In this document: positions 22,290 to 33,363 of the stretch, in pieces | Layout: each line of letters starts with the position of its first letter | Numbering within the stretch: position 1 is the first letter of the stretch | Origin: Rutpela maculata | Lineage: Eukaryota > Arthropoda > Insecta > Coleoptera > Cerambycidae | NCBI GenBank assembly: GCA_936432065.2 | Contig: OW386286.2 | Span: forward strand, 113,485,519-113,549,518 | Direction: 5' to 3' | DNA length: 64,000 nt | Notes under the pieces: model-generated | Seen by the model: only the letters and a program-made list of their open reading frames with translations | The model's database searches: none | What the model was told of the DNA's origin: nothing | Made by a program: the position numbers and the translations under genes

Positions 22290-25007
22290 AAGTAAGTCAT
22301 GTAAATATAAGGTCTCTGAATAATTGTTTTGCCAGCTTAAAGAAGTTGTTCTACAAGATAACTATTCTATAGTAGGTGTTTCGGAAACCTGGTTAATGCC
22401 AGACTATCCTGATAAATTTGTGGCTATCCCGAATTACAGTGTAATAAGAACTGATCGCCATGGAAGAGGAGGTGGTGTTGCAATTTATTTGAAGGCTTCC
22501 TATCGGTTCACGAAACTTTTCAGTTCTACCTCGCAAAATGTTTTGGAACATCTATGGTTAATAATGACGATTAGACAACGAAAAGTGGCTATAGGTGTAA
22601 TTTATCGACCCCCAAATACAAATGTAGACATTAGTTTAAATGAACTTGACTTTGTCATTGAGCAAGCTTATCTAGAGACCAACACAGTAATACTTATGGG
22701 TGATATCAATATTAATCTCTTACAGTTAAATTCTGTAGATACAAATAGATTTAATATATTTCTGAATAATTTTCATTTATGTCAAATAATAAAAGATCCC
22801 ACTAGAATTACTGGTAATACGGAATCACTGATAGATATTATTTGTATAAGTAACGACACTGCAGTGCCTATTTGGGGTACTATGGATTTATTAAATATTA
22901 CAGATCATATGATGACTTTTTGTGAAATAAACATTGAGGATGGAAAGGTATGTTCAGAAATCATTTATTATCGTAATTATAAAAATTTTGACTCCAATAG
23001 TTTTGCTATTAATGCTACATATAATACTCCTTGGGAGAACATTCATAACATTCAGGACCTTAATCATAAAGTAGAGTTACTTAATACCTACATAGCAACA
23101 CTCTTTGATAACCATGCCCCTGTATGCACATTTACAAAGAAATATCAGTACCGTCCTTATATTACCTATAATATCAGACAAATGATTAATACAAAAAATA
23201 AAGCTCATTCAAAATACTTAAAAACAAAAACTAGGGTAGCGCGTGAATATTATGTAAGTTTGAGAAATACAGTGAATGAAGCAATAAAGCAAGAAAAGAA
23301 GGCATATATGCAATTTGTTTTGAATAAAAATAAAGGTAATAATAAATTGATTTGGAAAAAACTGACTGATTGGGGAGTTGGTACGCAATCTGGTGCAGTA
23401 AAAAATAATATTCCGAACAAGTTATTAAATCCTCAAGAAATTAATGATTATTTTTTTAACGTGGCAGGTCCTTCCACGGTAGATGACAATTTACTCTCTT
23501 TTTACAACGATAATCAGCTAAATCCTAATCTCAGTTTTACTTTTAGACAAATTGATAATGACGATATACTTAATGCATTAAAAAGTATAAAGAGCCAGGC
23601 TCTAGGTGTTGATAATATCAATTTAAAGATGTTACTAATTATTGTACCTTACTGTGTGGATATATTGAAACACATTTTTAATGAATCAATAACACAAGGT
23701 GTCTTTCTAGACATTTGGAAAATTGCAAATGTTTTACCTATCCCAAAAATATCTATACCATTAAGCTATAATGATTTACGACCCATATGCATACTACCGA
23801 CATTATCAAAACTATTTGAAAAAATAATATCTATTCAAATAAAAGACTATTTAGTAATGAATAACATACTACCCGAAACTCAATCTGGCTTTCGTGAAAA
23901 GCATGGAACAAACACTGCATTATTAAAGGTTGTTAATGATGCCGCTACAGCACTAGACAAGTCTTGCTGTACCATTTTAGTGTTACTGGGTCAGAGTAAA
24001 GCTTTCGATCTAGTTAACTTTAATTTACTTGCAGCAAAATTAAAATATATAGGTTTTAAAAATGCAACGCTTGAATGGTTATGTAATTATATTAAAGGCA
24101 GATATCAAAGGGTTTTTCTTAATACACATACATGCTCTTCAACAAAAAAAAACCTCATCGGGAGTTCCACAAGGTAGTGTTCTGGGCCCTATCCTTTTTT
24201 CTATATATATATTTGATTTAGCTGCCTCTCTATCAAGATGTCAAAGTCATCTCTACGCAGATGATATCGAAATGTACTTATCTTTCCCATATAAGGAAAT
24301 ACAAACATCTATTGACTATGTAAACAGGGATTTACAGAACATCCTTACTTATTCTGAACGGCACGGACTGCGTGTAAACCCCAATAAGACAGTAGCAATA
24401 TGTATAGGGCCAGAACGGCAAAAACTTGAGATTGAAACAAAATATAACTTGAATATCAACAACGCAAATGTTGAGTGGGTTGCCTCAGCAAAAAATCTTG
24501 GTGTAGTTATGGATGGAAGTTTATCATTTAATGACCATATTGAACATATCTTTAAAACATCTATGTATAAATTAAAAACATTATATTCATTTAAAAACCA
24601 ATTAAATCAGAATATAAAACTAAAACTGGTTAAAACATTAATATATCCTCAATTAGATTATTGTTCATCAGTTTATTATAATTTTCTACCACAGTATAAT
24701 AAAAATAAGCTGCAGAGTACAGAATGCATGCATACGTTTTGTTTGTTGCATTCCATATATGGCTCATGTGACTCCCTACATCAGAGAATTAAATGAATTA
24801 AATGTTGAAAAGCGTATGCAATATCTAATCACGATATTTTTGTATAAATTAATTAAGAATAAAACACCCCAGTATCTATTTAATTTGATTCAAAGAAGAT
24901 CGAATACACATGATGTAAATATAAGAATAGATACATTTACAATTCCCCAACCTCTCGCTCCTTTTGGCAAATATTACATTCGTCATGTAAAATTACTCTT
25001 TTCATAA
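22290..25007 (+). pseudogene. CR1-like retrotransposon ORF2 (EEP endonuclease + reverse transcriptase), broken
   Basis: The endonuclease shows HVNIRSLN, VGVSETWL, GGGVAIYL, IYRPPNTN, MGDININLL and ITDHM in order. The reverse transcriptase shows RPICILPTLSKLFEKII, ETQSGFREKHGTNTALLKV, QSKAFDLVNFNLL, GVPQGSVLGPILFSIYI and LYADD (24255). There is no RNase H, consistent with the CR1/Jockey group. Frameshifts lie near 22335 and 24160. Motif A reads LLGQSKAFD where LLDFSKAFD is usual, so the first catalytic aspartate is lost. The C-terminus stops at the inverted repeat near 24965, earlier than expected. It lies in sense with Hira. Confidence 0.9.
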
Positions 25008-25039
25008 CTGGTTACGTAAATAACTATTACACTTGTGAT

Positions 25040-25713
25040 TGACAATTAAAAATATGTGTGTTAGTGTTGCATCCACCAATACTTCCAATCATCTTTGAGA
25101 GAGTGTTGAGTATTTATAATAATTTGATGTATTAACTTTGGATGTTACAGGATTTGCTAAAAAAATTACAAAAAATTAAAAGAAAAAGTTAACTTTAGTT
25201 TTGACGTTATTTATCGCTGTGATCTGAGCTCTGCGTATAATGAATATATAGAATGTTTTCCATGATTGTTATGCCTATCGATATAAATTTGAAATTTGTT
25301 TATATTTTACTTATATACATTTTTCTACCAAATAGGTTTTCTGTATATTTTGTCTGTTTGCTATTTCAAAAATAAAATAGTTATTAATCATCCTTGCTTA
25401 AAATAAATTTACAGAGCTATCTAAATATATCACGTTGGCTACTAGTTGAAAGAATACTAGTTATTAACTCATAATTAAATTAAATTGTTCAGTTTCCCAG
25501 TAACACTATTACAATATTGTTTAAGTAAAAAAGTATGAGACTGACCCTACGTAATAATATCCTTAGTGACCAACAAGAAATGAAATATCTCACCCTAATC
25601 AAAAGTAATAAATCTTTTCCAGGACTTAATCATCTTATGAAATCAGAAAAACTCCTCAAGTTAAATTCAAATAGTTTTGTGTTTATGTACCATAAATTAT
25701 ATTCTTTTTTCAG
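25040..25713. other. Intron before Hira exon 25714; nothing recognised
   Basis: AT-rich sequence ending in the pyrimidine tract and CAG acceptor of the next exon. Open frames here have no similarity that I recognise. Confidence 0.6.
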
Positions 25714-26051
25714 AATGCCCTTTACGAAAAGGTTTACCACAAATCTTTACAAAGGAACTGGAATTTGAGTTTTAGTGGGACTCAAATTGTAGAAAATCCA
25801 GAACTACTGAGTGCTATAGATGAAATAAATGAAAAGAATCAGGCACCGATTATTAACAAACCTGAGATCCAAGAACCACAACCTGTGATACAAGATGTGT
25901 CGTTTGAGTCCCCAAAAATAAATCAGAGCATATTAGTTCCAGCAAATAAACAACTTGAAACAAGATTACCTTCAGGTAAAAGACGAATCACTCCAATGCT
26001 TTTAACTTCAGTGCCAAATGTTAACAAGGATGTTACTGCCGACCAGTTACA
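25714..26051 (+). CDS. Hira: Hira exon: end of propeller linker and B motif (ASF1 binding)
   Basis: This exon of 338 bases starts in phase 0 after TTCTTTTTTCAG and ends in phase 2 at donor GTAAGT (26052). It opens NALYEKVYHKSL, the conserved segment after the propeller, then GTQIVENPELL. After an acidic, proline-rich linker it has KQLETRLPSGKRRITPMLL. This is the HIRA B motif, with its RRITP core at 25981-25995; in characterised HIRA proteins this core docks on ASF1 (family knowledge). The linker between the two motifs differs from vertebrate proteins, as is usual. The exon lies about 700 bases downstream of a CR1-like composite element. Confidence 0.95.
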
Positions 26052-27165
26052 GTAAGTCATTCCTAGTTTAAAGTATCGTATTTCTTGCATCACATCATTT
26101 CTAGCAGATTGCTCTTCAGAATAAAAAAATCTTCAACAATGAAACAAATAATGTAGACTGATATCTACAAAAAGAATAATTTGTCCATTTTCTTGTAGAT
26201 TTTCCTTTTTGATAACGGGTCAGGGATAGAATAAAATTATATTCGGATTTCATTTTTACTCTCGGAAACAAAAAAAAATCAGAATCAAAAATCTTTATTC
26301 ATCACTAAATTATTACAATATAATAGCATCAAACAGTAGTCAAACAATGTTAACATATTCAGTGCAACTCCTGCGTTTACACACTCGGTATGTATCGGTC
26401 ACAATGCTCCCTCCACGTTTACGCGCTCTCAGATCTATTGCTTTTCTTGGCTGTAGTTTTAAAGCGACATTGGTTACGCTTACATGTGTTGCAGACGACA
26501 TTAATATAGGTTATAAACAAATAGACAACGTGGTAGGTTTCTATCTTGTAAATATTTTGGCGTGACACAATTTATTCAAAATGGGCGATTAAAAAACAGG
26601 CCCTAATGCAAAGTTTGAATAACCAAAATTGTGCCTACATTATGACATAAATATACTCTAAAATAATTTTGCCTTAGTGCCGGCAAAGTTTATATTTTTT
26701 GGAAGAAAATCCCATAATACTTGCACATGTGAAAGATTGTGAAACCCAGTTCTATTATTATCTAAAAATCGCAGACTGTACCGAAGGCAATGGTGGGCTG
26801 TAGTTGGGGCTATGAACGTACGAACACAATATTGAATATCTGAATTTCTACTGCATTTTTTCGTGAAACTATTATATTTTTTGCGGAAATTTTTTCGTAT
26901 TCGTATTATGCGGTTAGTAATCTACGATATTAAACCAAAATGTCTTAAATTTTTGTTTTGTGTATATGTTACCATCCCGCATTATTAGCCTTTTTGATTC
27001 TTAGAATACCCGGGATGTTGCCATTGTTTCATTCTCTTGTTTCTATTTTATTCTATTCTATAGTCTCTAAATATGTAGTCCCCTTCCACACCAAATCACT
27101 TCATGCCTTCAGAGCCTTTTTTTAATTAATTTTATACAAAATATCTAATCCTCGTTATTTTTCAG
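26052..27165. other. Hira intron with possible reversed retroelement end
   Basis: Only a reversed AATAAA-type end is suggestive: the complement of 26270-26310 reads GATGAATAAAGATTTTTGAT. A minus-strand frame of about 60 codons is open around 26650-26860, but I do not recognise it. TTCTATTTTATTCTATTCTA occurs near 27040. Confidence 0.35.
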
Positions 27166-27297
27166 GGTAAATTCTGAATCACAGTTTTCTAGCCAAACGT
27201 CATTTAGTAAATCTTCACCGATAAAAAGTCAGATAATAGTTGAGACTGTAAAACAACCACAAGAAAAGCCAAAAGCATCTAATGAGCCAAATACATT
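27166..27297 (+). CDS. Hira: Hira exon: variable serine/lysine-rich linker
   Basis: This exon is placed mainly by splice sites (TTATTTTTCAG acceptor; donor GTAAGT at 27298) and by phase: one base completes CAG from the previous exon and two bases pass to the next. It encodes about 44 residues rich in S, Q and K (SSQTSFSKSSPIKSQ). HIRA proteins have a poorly conserved linker here between the B motif and the Hira domain, so similarity alone does not prove it. The open frame, phases and tight fit support it. Confidence 0.85.
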
Positions 27298-27359
27298 GTA
27301 AGTAATGTTTTAAGTAAACCTCTTAAGTGTTTTTTAATGTCTTAAATGTTGTTTTATAG

Positions 27360-27540
27360 ACAAAGTGGTAAAGAAGTCAATAAAGTAGTTGTTCAACCAC
27401 CTGGAACCCAAATAAACCAATTGATGTGTTCTGAGGTACCAGGTGATGAACCGATAGTCAAATTTATTAATATTTTGGATCCATTAAAAATGCCACCAGG
27501 GGTAACAGTAACTAAAGAGTATGGAACAATGAAAATACAG
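27360..27540 (+). CDS. Hira: Hira exon: linker leading into the Hira domain
   Basis: This 181-base exon is separated from the previous one by only 62 bases, the one short intron in view. Its acceptor is TTTATAG and its donor GTAATA follows ATACAG. It encodes about 60 residues including IVKFINILDPLKMPP and VTKEYGTMKIQ, which then joins VTNN in the next exon. The family has a comparable hydrophobic stretch just before the C-terminal Hira domain. The open frame continues across the exon with the right phase. Confidence 0.88.
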
Positions 27541-29470
27541 GTAATATTAAGTCGCATGTTCTCGGATTACTTGATCTTTAATATGAAATGTGTAATTTTG
27601 TTAAAATCTTATCAATTTAAGCAATATTTACTTTCGTCACCAAACAAAGGTTCTTGTACGTGTTTTATTTGGAGTGTCACATAAAATCACAATTTTACAT
27701 CTTATCTACATTCAAATATCGGATCTCAAGTGATTTTTAATTTAAACAAGTTTAACACAGTTCTCTTGAATTAAAAGAAATTTACAAGGAAAGTGGAAAT
27801 CTACTTAGTATTCTACCAAGTGTGGCTGATGAGGCCCAATGATATTGGAACATCACTTACAACTTTTTTGCCAGAAAATTCAGGAAGATCAGCATGATAT
27901 TTAGCAACTACCAAGAAAAAGTTTAGGTATTGTAGTAAAGATTACCACTGTTACTTTTTTTATTGATGCTTTCCAGATGTAGGTCTAGAGGTGTTCTTTA
28001 CGAATTCCTTGGACAGCCCATTCCACCAACTCGATTCTCCAAGAAACACATTTCAAAATTACTGTCCAGCGTCATGTTCTCCCACATCTCACAATTTTTT
28101 GGCCGCTTGACCAAAGAGAGGACCATATAGAATGGCCATTGGTTTGGGGAAAATTATATGGCTGTCCTATAGAACGCTTGTCAATAGGGCAGCCTCCAAA
28201 ACGTTAGTTTCATGTCACTAACGAACTGATGAGTCCATACGCGTAACATTAATGGGAGGCCAACTGAATTATGATTTTGAATGATACAATAAAAAATTGA
28301 TATTATATTGAAAAATAAGAAAGTTTATATGTGACAAAAGCACTAAACGTTATCTGATCTGCACCCAAACCTCTTCAGCTCTTGTATGGTACCAATATTA
28401 CCTAATGCCAAATGTCATCAAAATTGGGTTGCTAATTTTCGCGCTATTGTGTCCGCATACATACAAACATATGCACAGGCATTTTTAAAAACTTCGTGTT
28501 CCTAGGACCTCAAAATGTAAAGATCTGATCTTATCTCAATTTACGATTTTGGACCAGTTCGAATAATCTCCCGATTTTTATGAGTAGGGAGATTACAAAG
28601 GACTAGAATTTGATTGGAATTAAATTTTTGGGCAATTGGCATATTATTGGTTTCGTTTTAGGATCACTCGTTATACTCAAAAACCTCAAATTCCAGATTA
28701 TGGTCTAGTCTGTACATGAACTCCTTTTTTTTTGTAACCTATAGTTCGGCACCACCTAGCGCACCTTAAGAATAAAACTGTTCCGTCGTAGATCACATAC
28801 AATTATGAAACAAAACTATTTTGACCAGCCCATGGCATACACTTCTGTCTGTGTTACAACATTTATTTTGCTCATTATCAATATGGATCTCGTGGAAGCT
28901 GCTTCCTTGAGCATCGTAGTGTTAGGCACATGAAAAAAGAAGCGTAGATAGGTGGCCTTCTACTTTAGCAATAAAGTTTTTAACATCCTCCTCCGACAAC
29001 ATAGCAAAATTTATCGAATTTGACAAAAGTGAGGACACTAGGAAAATTCAAATGACATGGCAAGTAATGAGGTATTGCTAAACAGTTTTGCTTACAGATG
29101 TGCACATTCTCATTACATTATCATAAGAAGCAGACAGTTGCTGGACACACGTATCTCAAAAGGCCGGTGGACAACTCTGACAATGAGACGTGTTGCAAAT
29201 ATGTGCGCATTTTCTTACATTTTTATAGTCCATGCTGAGTACATAGTAGTAGCTGGAGAGGCAGCAACCTTTTAGAGCTAGTCATTTCACTAAGGCTGGT
29301 TTTCATTTATATAATAGTTTATTAAGTACACATACATGAAACGGCGGTCAACTGCTCAAGTAATGGTGGAGGTAAGTGCTGGAGCGCCTCATCACGGTTA
29401 AAAAATTTATTGAAATAGATCAGAGTTGAAATTTTGTATGTTGTTTAATAATGTTAAAAAGTGATCAAAA
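27541..29470. other. Hira intron, mostly unclassified
   Basis: Except for the repeat at 28320-28610, no feature was recognised. CTGATGAG words at 27826 and 28226 lack the other hammerhead core parts. The open frame at 29057-29275 has no similarity that I know. Confidence 0.5.
28320..28610 (+). repeat. Dispersed repeat Q, copy 1
   Basis: It shares GCACTAAAC, ATCTGATCT, GGACCTCAAAA(T/C)GTAAAGAT and TTTTGGACCA(G/A)TTC in order with 39395-39625. ACATACAAACATA lies where copy 2 has ACACACAGATAGA. It may be the 3' half of a HINE-like family. Confidence 0.55.
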
Positions 29471-29489
29471 ATTATAGTCAGCTGTTAAA

Positions 29490-30115
29490 ATGGCGGTGGA
29501 TAATACGTCCGCTGTTTATATTAAAAGTTTAAATTTTAGTAATTTCATCAAGGTTCAAATTTTGTTAAATAACAATATGTATAATGTATTTCACGAAAAA
29601 TTAAGTCAGCTGATTTTGTTGAAATGTCAAAAAATGCCAGTTTTGATTAATGAATCCGAGCCGAGTCGAATTTCCGATTTGCCCTGTGCAGTTTACGATG
29701 CGGACCTACTAGATCTCTTCCTCTTTTCGTCGTGACATCATACGGCCATCCCGCTGGTATATTTCGAAAAATATGAACGTTTTAAGATTGCATATTTTTG
29801 CACTTTATTCGGAATGTTTTTGTATTATGGTGTTTCGCCTATATCTCGACAAAGATATTAGCTCAGAAATAAAAACTCATAAAGGACAAGTCCTTTTCAT
29901 GAGGAATCGTCCAGTTCCATCAGAAATTTCATAAATTTTTTCATTTCAGAGATATTGACTTGAATATGTGGCGATGTGCTGTGGGAAATTTTACATTTTT
30001 TGCTTAAAACCTGCTTAACTTCTAAACGGTGGTTCCTAGGCAAAAAAACGACTGCCTATCGAATCTGTAGAGAATTGAATTATCTAAATCTTTTTTTAAA
30101 ATTTCTGTCATATTC
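29490..30115 (+). repeat. Dispersed repeat R, copy 1
   Basis: Shared blocks with copies at 30785-31400 and 39035-39370: GAATTTCCGATTTGCC, CTCTTCCTCTTTTCG, GACATCATACGGCC(A/G)TCCC, AAAAATATGAACGTTT and TTTCAGAGATATTGACT. It is about 60-70 percent similar by eye and non-coding. It is separated from copy 2 by the F1 element. Confidence 0.65.
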
Positions 30116-30120
30116 CAAAA

Positions 30121-30775
30121 AAACCGCTGCCCAAGGAATCACTACTTCCACATCCAGATTTTCTATCCAAGTCTCTCACAATGAAAAAATTTTGTATGTG
30201 GAAATAATTGTTTATGGAACTTTAATAATAGAATATTTGAAATCCTCTACCCCAAAAACCCATAAAACGATACCCCACATCGGTAGTGGGGTGGGGTGGT
30301 GATAGGGGGTAGTGGGGGGCTGGATGAAGTAAAAAAATATTTTGAGGTTTTTGGTTCTTGTACACAATACACCCTAAATCATAATCTTTCCTCATCCCCT
30401 TTAATAATGGGGTAGGGGTGGCTAATGCCAAAAAATTTTTTGAGACATACTAAATAGCAATTTTATGGACTCTTACCTGCTTCATTTACCTATTTACCCC
30501 AATTTACCCCCCAACTCTTCAACGGAACAAGATGAAAATATAATCTAGTTTCAGATCTCGTTAAAATACATATGTGTACCAAATTTCAAGTCAATATCTT
30601 AAACGGTTCCAGAGTAAACGTGTGCACAAAAAAAAGTTACAGACAGGCTGACAGACAGAAATTTTTTTTCACTCAAACTTAAAATCTCGACATTTCATGA
30701 CATTCTAAGCCTAAAAGCATTTGAACAATAAAAATTTTTTTGTCGTTCCTATACTTCCACTGGACGTGGAAGTAA
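30121..30775 (-). mobile_element. HINE-like repeat F1, copy d (near full length, minus strand)
   Basis: It is complete from CCGCTGCCCAAGGAATCACT (3' end) to the 5' hairpin ACTTCCAC...GTGGAAGT at 30752-30773. Subterminal inverted repeats ACTTCCACATCC occur at both ends. Internal landmarks are GGTAGTGGGGTGGGG, CCCCAACTCTTC, AAATTTCAAGTCAATATC, ACAGACAGAA and CTTAAAATCTCGAC. Confidence 0.8.
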
Positions 30776-30784
30776 TTAATGAGC

Positions 30785-31400
30785 TAGGAGCGGTTAAAGT
30801 GGAAACTTTTTTCTTTCCGGAAAATGCATACGTCATAGCTGAATTTGTAGAGCGATATCAATTTTCTAAAATGCCACAAAATGCTACTTTTGATTTCTTC
30901 CTGCCGAGCCGGATTTTCGAATTTCGCCTTGCAATTTACCATTAGGTTTAATGTCTTCTTTACGTCGCGACATCGTATGGCCGTCCCGCCGGTGTTTTTC
31001 CAAAAATATGAACGTGTCCAGATCACATGTTTTTGCAATTTCTTCGGCTCCGAAATGCAAGCTATTTTTTACTATTTTTCGCAGATATCTCCGAAATGGT
31101 GAGAGCTAGCTCGAAATAAAAGATAATGTCAAACGAGTATCTTTCATTACGAATCTTTTGCTGCTATCAAAATTTCGATATTTTTTTTCCGTTTCAGAGA
31201 TATTTACTGAAATGTCGGCGATGTACGGCAAAAAATCGCACATTTTGTGTTTCAAAAGGCAATCTGGGCTCCTAGGCCAAAAGACTACTCTTACGAAGTT
31301 AAGTAGAATTAAATTTGCTAAAAGTCTTTTTTTTTATTTTTTTAATTGCGCCAAAAATGAGGAAACTGGAGGGGGCGAAAGTTCGGACTTTCTTGTTTTC
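30785..31400 (+). repeat. Dispersed repeat R, copy 2
   Basis: The order is the same as copy 1: GCCGAGCCGG, CTTCTTTACGTCGCGACATC, GTATGGCCGTCCCGCCGG, AAAAATATGAACGTG, GTTTCAGAGATATTTACTGA and CTCCTAGGCCAAAAGAC. It begins directly at the end of F1 copy d. Confidence 0.65.
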
Positions 31401-31682
31401 GGGAAAATTTTGCCATTTTGTCACCATAATTAATCGGTATTTAACTGAAATTGATCTCATATACGAAGTCCACTTAGTATCATGTATTACCTAGATGTTC
31501 CATTAATCTTGGCCCTTCAAAACGAAGATTTCTGCGAAAAATTGTTTTTTTTTTAAGATTTACATGCATTTTCTAGGAAAACATGAAATTTTTTTCATTT
31601 ACTCGAATAGCAGCTTCTCTCATGCGCGTGCGCCAGCTGACTGCCATTTCGTGTATGTACACACAATAAACTACTACATATA

Positions 31683-32060
31683 GGGCATCTGCACGTGACC
31701 TCACAGCTAACCTCAAAAATATGTGTTTCTTAAGATTTAAGAGTATTACGCAGCTATTATTAAAATTTTTGCCTGGTTCCCGTATTTTCAACTAAAATCT
31801 AGTTCAGTGTATTGTTTATGAAGTTCTAAAGACTTTGTCCTAATAAAATAGTACTCTTTTTGTAGGTTGGAAATCTAACCGTAATTAGCAGTCTATTTTT
31901 ATAAATCAACAATATTGAAAAATTATTTACGTGAATGTTTAAATATTTGCTTGGAGCCAGTACGGCTCCAAGCTAAAAATGCGTATATAAACATTAAAAA
32001 TGAGAATAAACTTGAAAAACTTAAAATTAAAACGGTTATGGTTACATGATGCAGATGCCC
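31683..32060. mobile_element. MITE with GGGCATCTGCA ends, copy 1
   Basis: GGGCATCTGCACGTG at 31683 is inverted at 32049-32060 (TGCAGATGCCC) with TA on both sides. The 378-base interior contains CTTGGAGCC(A)GTACGGCTCCAAGC, itself a near-palindrome. A diverged copy in the same orientation is nested at 33640-34013. Confidence 0.75.
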
Positions 32061-32195
32061 TATGTGAAAATCAGCCTTAATGGTGAGTCCCAAAAATCTG
32101 TCGCTGACTCCCGGTCTATAGAATAACAGTTTTGTTATTAATGTGCGCTAGATCTTATAGAATTTATTACTGCTTTTTCTCATTTTACACACTCT

Positions 32196-32992
32196 AGTCC
32201 GTCGGAATTAGCATTTTTGGTCGATATTTTTAGTGCAGCAATGTGACCTATACCAAATTGAAGGTTTTTACATTAGGAATAAAACTGCCACAGTCATAAA
32301 AAAGGGTGATTTCCGAGAAATAATATATATATCATTTTTCGCGTTTTTTCGCATTTTTTCGCATTTTTTTACATTTTATTCTAAAACTATGCATTTTAGG
32401 GAAAATATTCAAGAAACAATAATTGTAGAGCGGAAAATTTCCGATCGACTTGGTAGAAATTTTCCTTTAGTAGTAGGTTTTCTTATGTGAGCACGCTGAG
32501 CATGCTTTTGTACTTTTGCACTTTTCTTCTGTATTTTGAGCACAAACGATGCATTGAAAAATGACGACAGGTAAAAATTTATGAAAAAAAAAAAGTTTCA
32601 TCGCTAGAAAATTTTCCGCTCATCAACTTTTGCCTGTTGTTATTTTTCATAAAATGCATCGTTTGTGCTCAAAATACAAAAGAAAAGTGCAAAAGCATAT
32701 ATACATACATGCACCAGCGTGCTTTCGCGGGAAAACCAACTACTGAAGGAAAATTTCAAATACTCATGTCGATCGGAAATTTTCCGCTCTACAATTTTTG
32801 TCTCTTGAATATTTTCTCTAAAATGTATAGTTTTAGAGTAAAATGTGAAAAAAAGCGAAATCACCCTTTTTTATGACTGCAGGTTGTGACAGTTTTGTTT
32901 CTAATGTAAAAACCTTCAATTTGGTATGGGTCACATTGCTGCACTAAAAATACCGAGAACTGCCCCTTTTCTTGTATAATTCCGACGGACTA
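32196..32992. mobile_element. 800-base foldback element next to a Hira acceptor
   Basis: The whole element is a long inverted repeat: TAGTCCGTCGGAATTA (32196) and its complement ending at 32992. Arms of nearly 390 bases share CCTTCAATTTGGTATGGGTC, GCGAAATCACCCTTTTTTAT, CGGAAATTTTCCGCTC and ATGCATCGTTTGTGCTCAAA-type words. No transposase was seen. It ends 32 bases before the acceptor of exon 33025. Confidence 0.85.
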
Positions 32993-33024
32993 CTGAGAGA
33001 ATATAAAACTAATTGTTTTTTTAG

Positions 33025-33124
33025 GTTACCAATAACTGCCATAAAACACCAAAAGGTTCATTATCTAAGATAGAAGTTTATAAAAATATTAATGATAAAG
33101 ATCCCAAATGGGATACATATCTAG
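33025..33124 (+). CDS. Hira: Hira exon: start of C-terminal Hira domain
   Basis: This 100-base exon begins after TTGTTTTTTTAG and ends in phase 1 at donor GTAATT. It encodes VTNNCHKTPKGSLSKIEVYK and DPKWDTYL. The pattern of a lysine or cysteine-rich turn, a Y residue and a W six residues before the exon end matches the beginning of the Hira domain (EW-TLLG in relatives). The split glycine codon is completed by the exon at 51490, 18.4 kb away. Its acceptor lies 32 bases from the edge of an 800-base foldback element. Confidence 0.9.
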
Positions 33125-33204
33125 GTAATTTTTGCTATGTTCTTCTGTTTAATATATCAATAATTCTGCTATAAAAGAGCTTGCATCATATGAGCCCGTT
33201 TTTA

Positions 33205-33345
33205 TTTCCCTCTTCCCTTGCTTAGAGAAGGAAAGTATTGTAATTGCGAAAATATCAATCTTCAAGATATGTTCTGATTTTCATGTTTCATATTATCTAA
33301 TTACGAAAATCAAGGTCTTTCAATTCCGTTAACGTATCTGTCATC
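33205..33345 (+). repeat. HINE-like repeat F3, copy 1 (5' end)
   Basis: TTCCC...GAAGGAAAGTATTGTAATTG with a short stem matches the hairpin and following bases at 38671-38710 (CTTCCC...GGGGAAGTATTGTCATTG). The rest is diverged. Confidence 0.5.
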
Positions 33346-33363
33346 TGCCTGTTCACACTCAAC

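Larger units (their letters stand above)
20025..25037. mobile_element. 5-kb composite: CR1-like element between inverted repeats
   Basis: About 65 bases at 20028-20095 (AGTTATTTACGTAACCAGTT, then ATGAAAAGAGTAATTTGACA) recur inverted at 24962-25032. The left copy continues into a second hairpin with GAGCGAGCGAAGCGAGTGAG at 20091-20111. Between them lie 800 bases of leader and a CR1-like retrotransposon (20960-25000). Either a retroelement landed inside a DNA transposon or the 3' end was lost by rearrangement. Confidence 0.6.

Noticed and set aside
27826..27850. CTGATGAG word like a hammerhead ribozyme core
   Set aside because: The GAAA part and the three stems are missing. The same applies to CTGATGAG at 28226.
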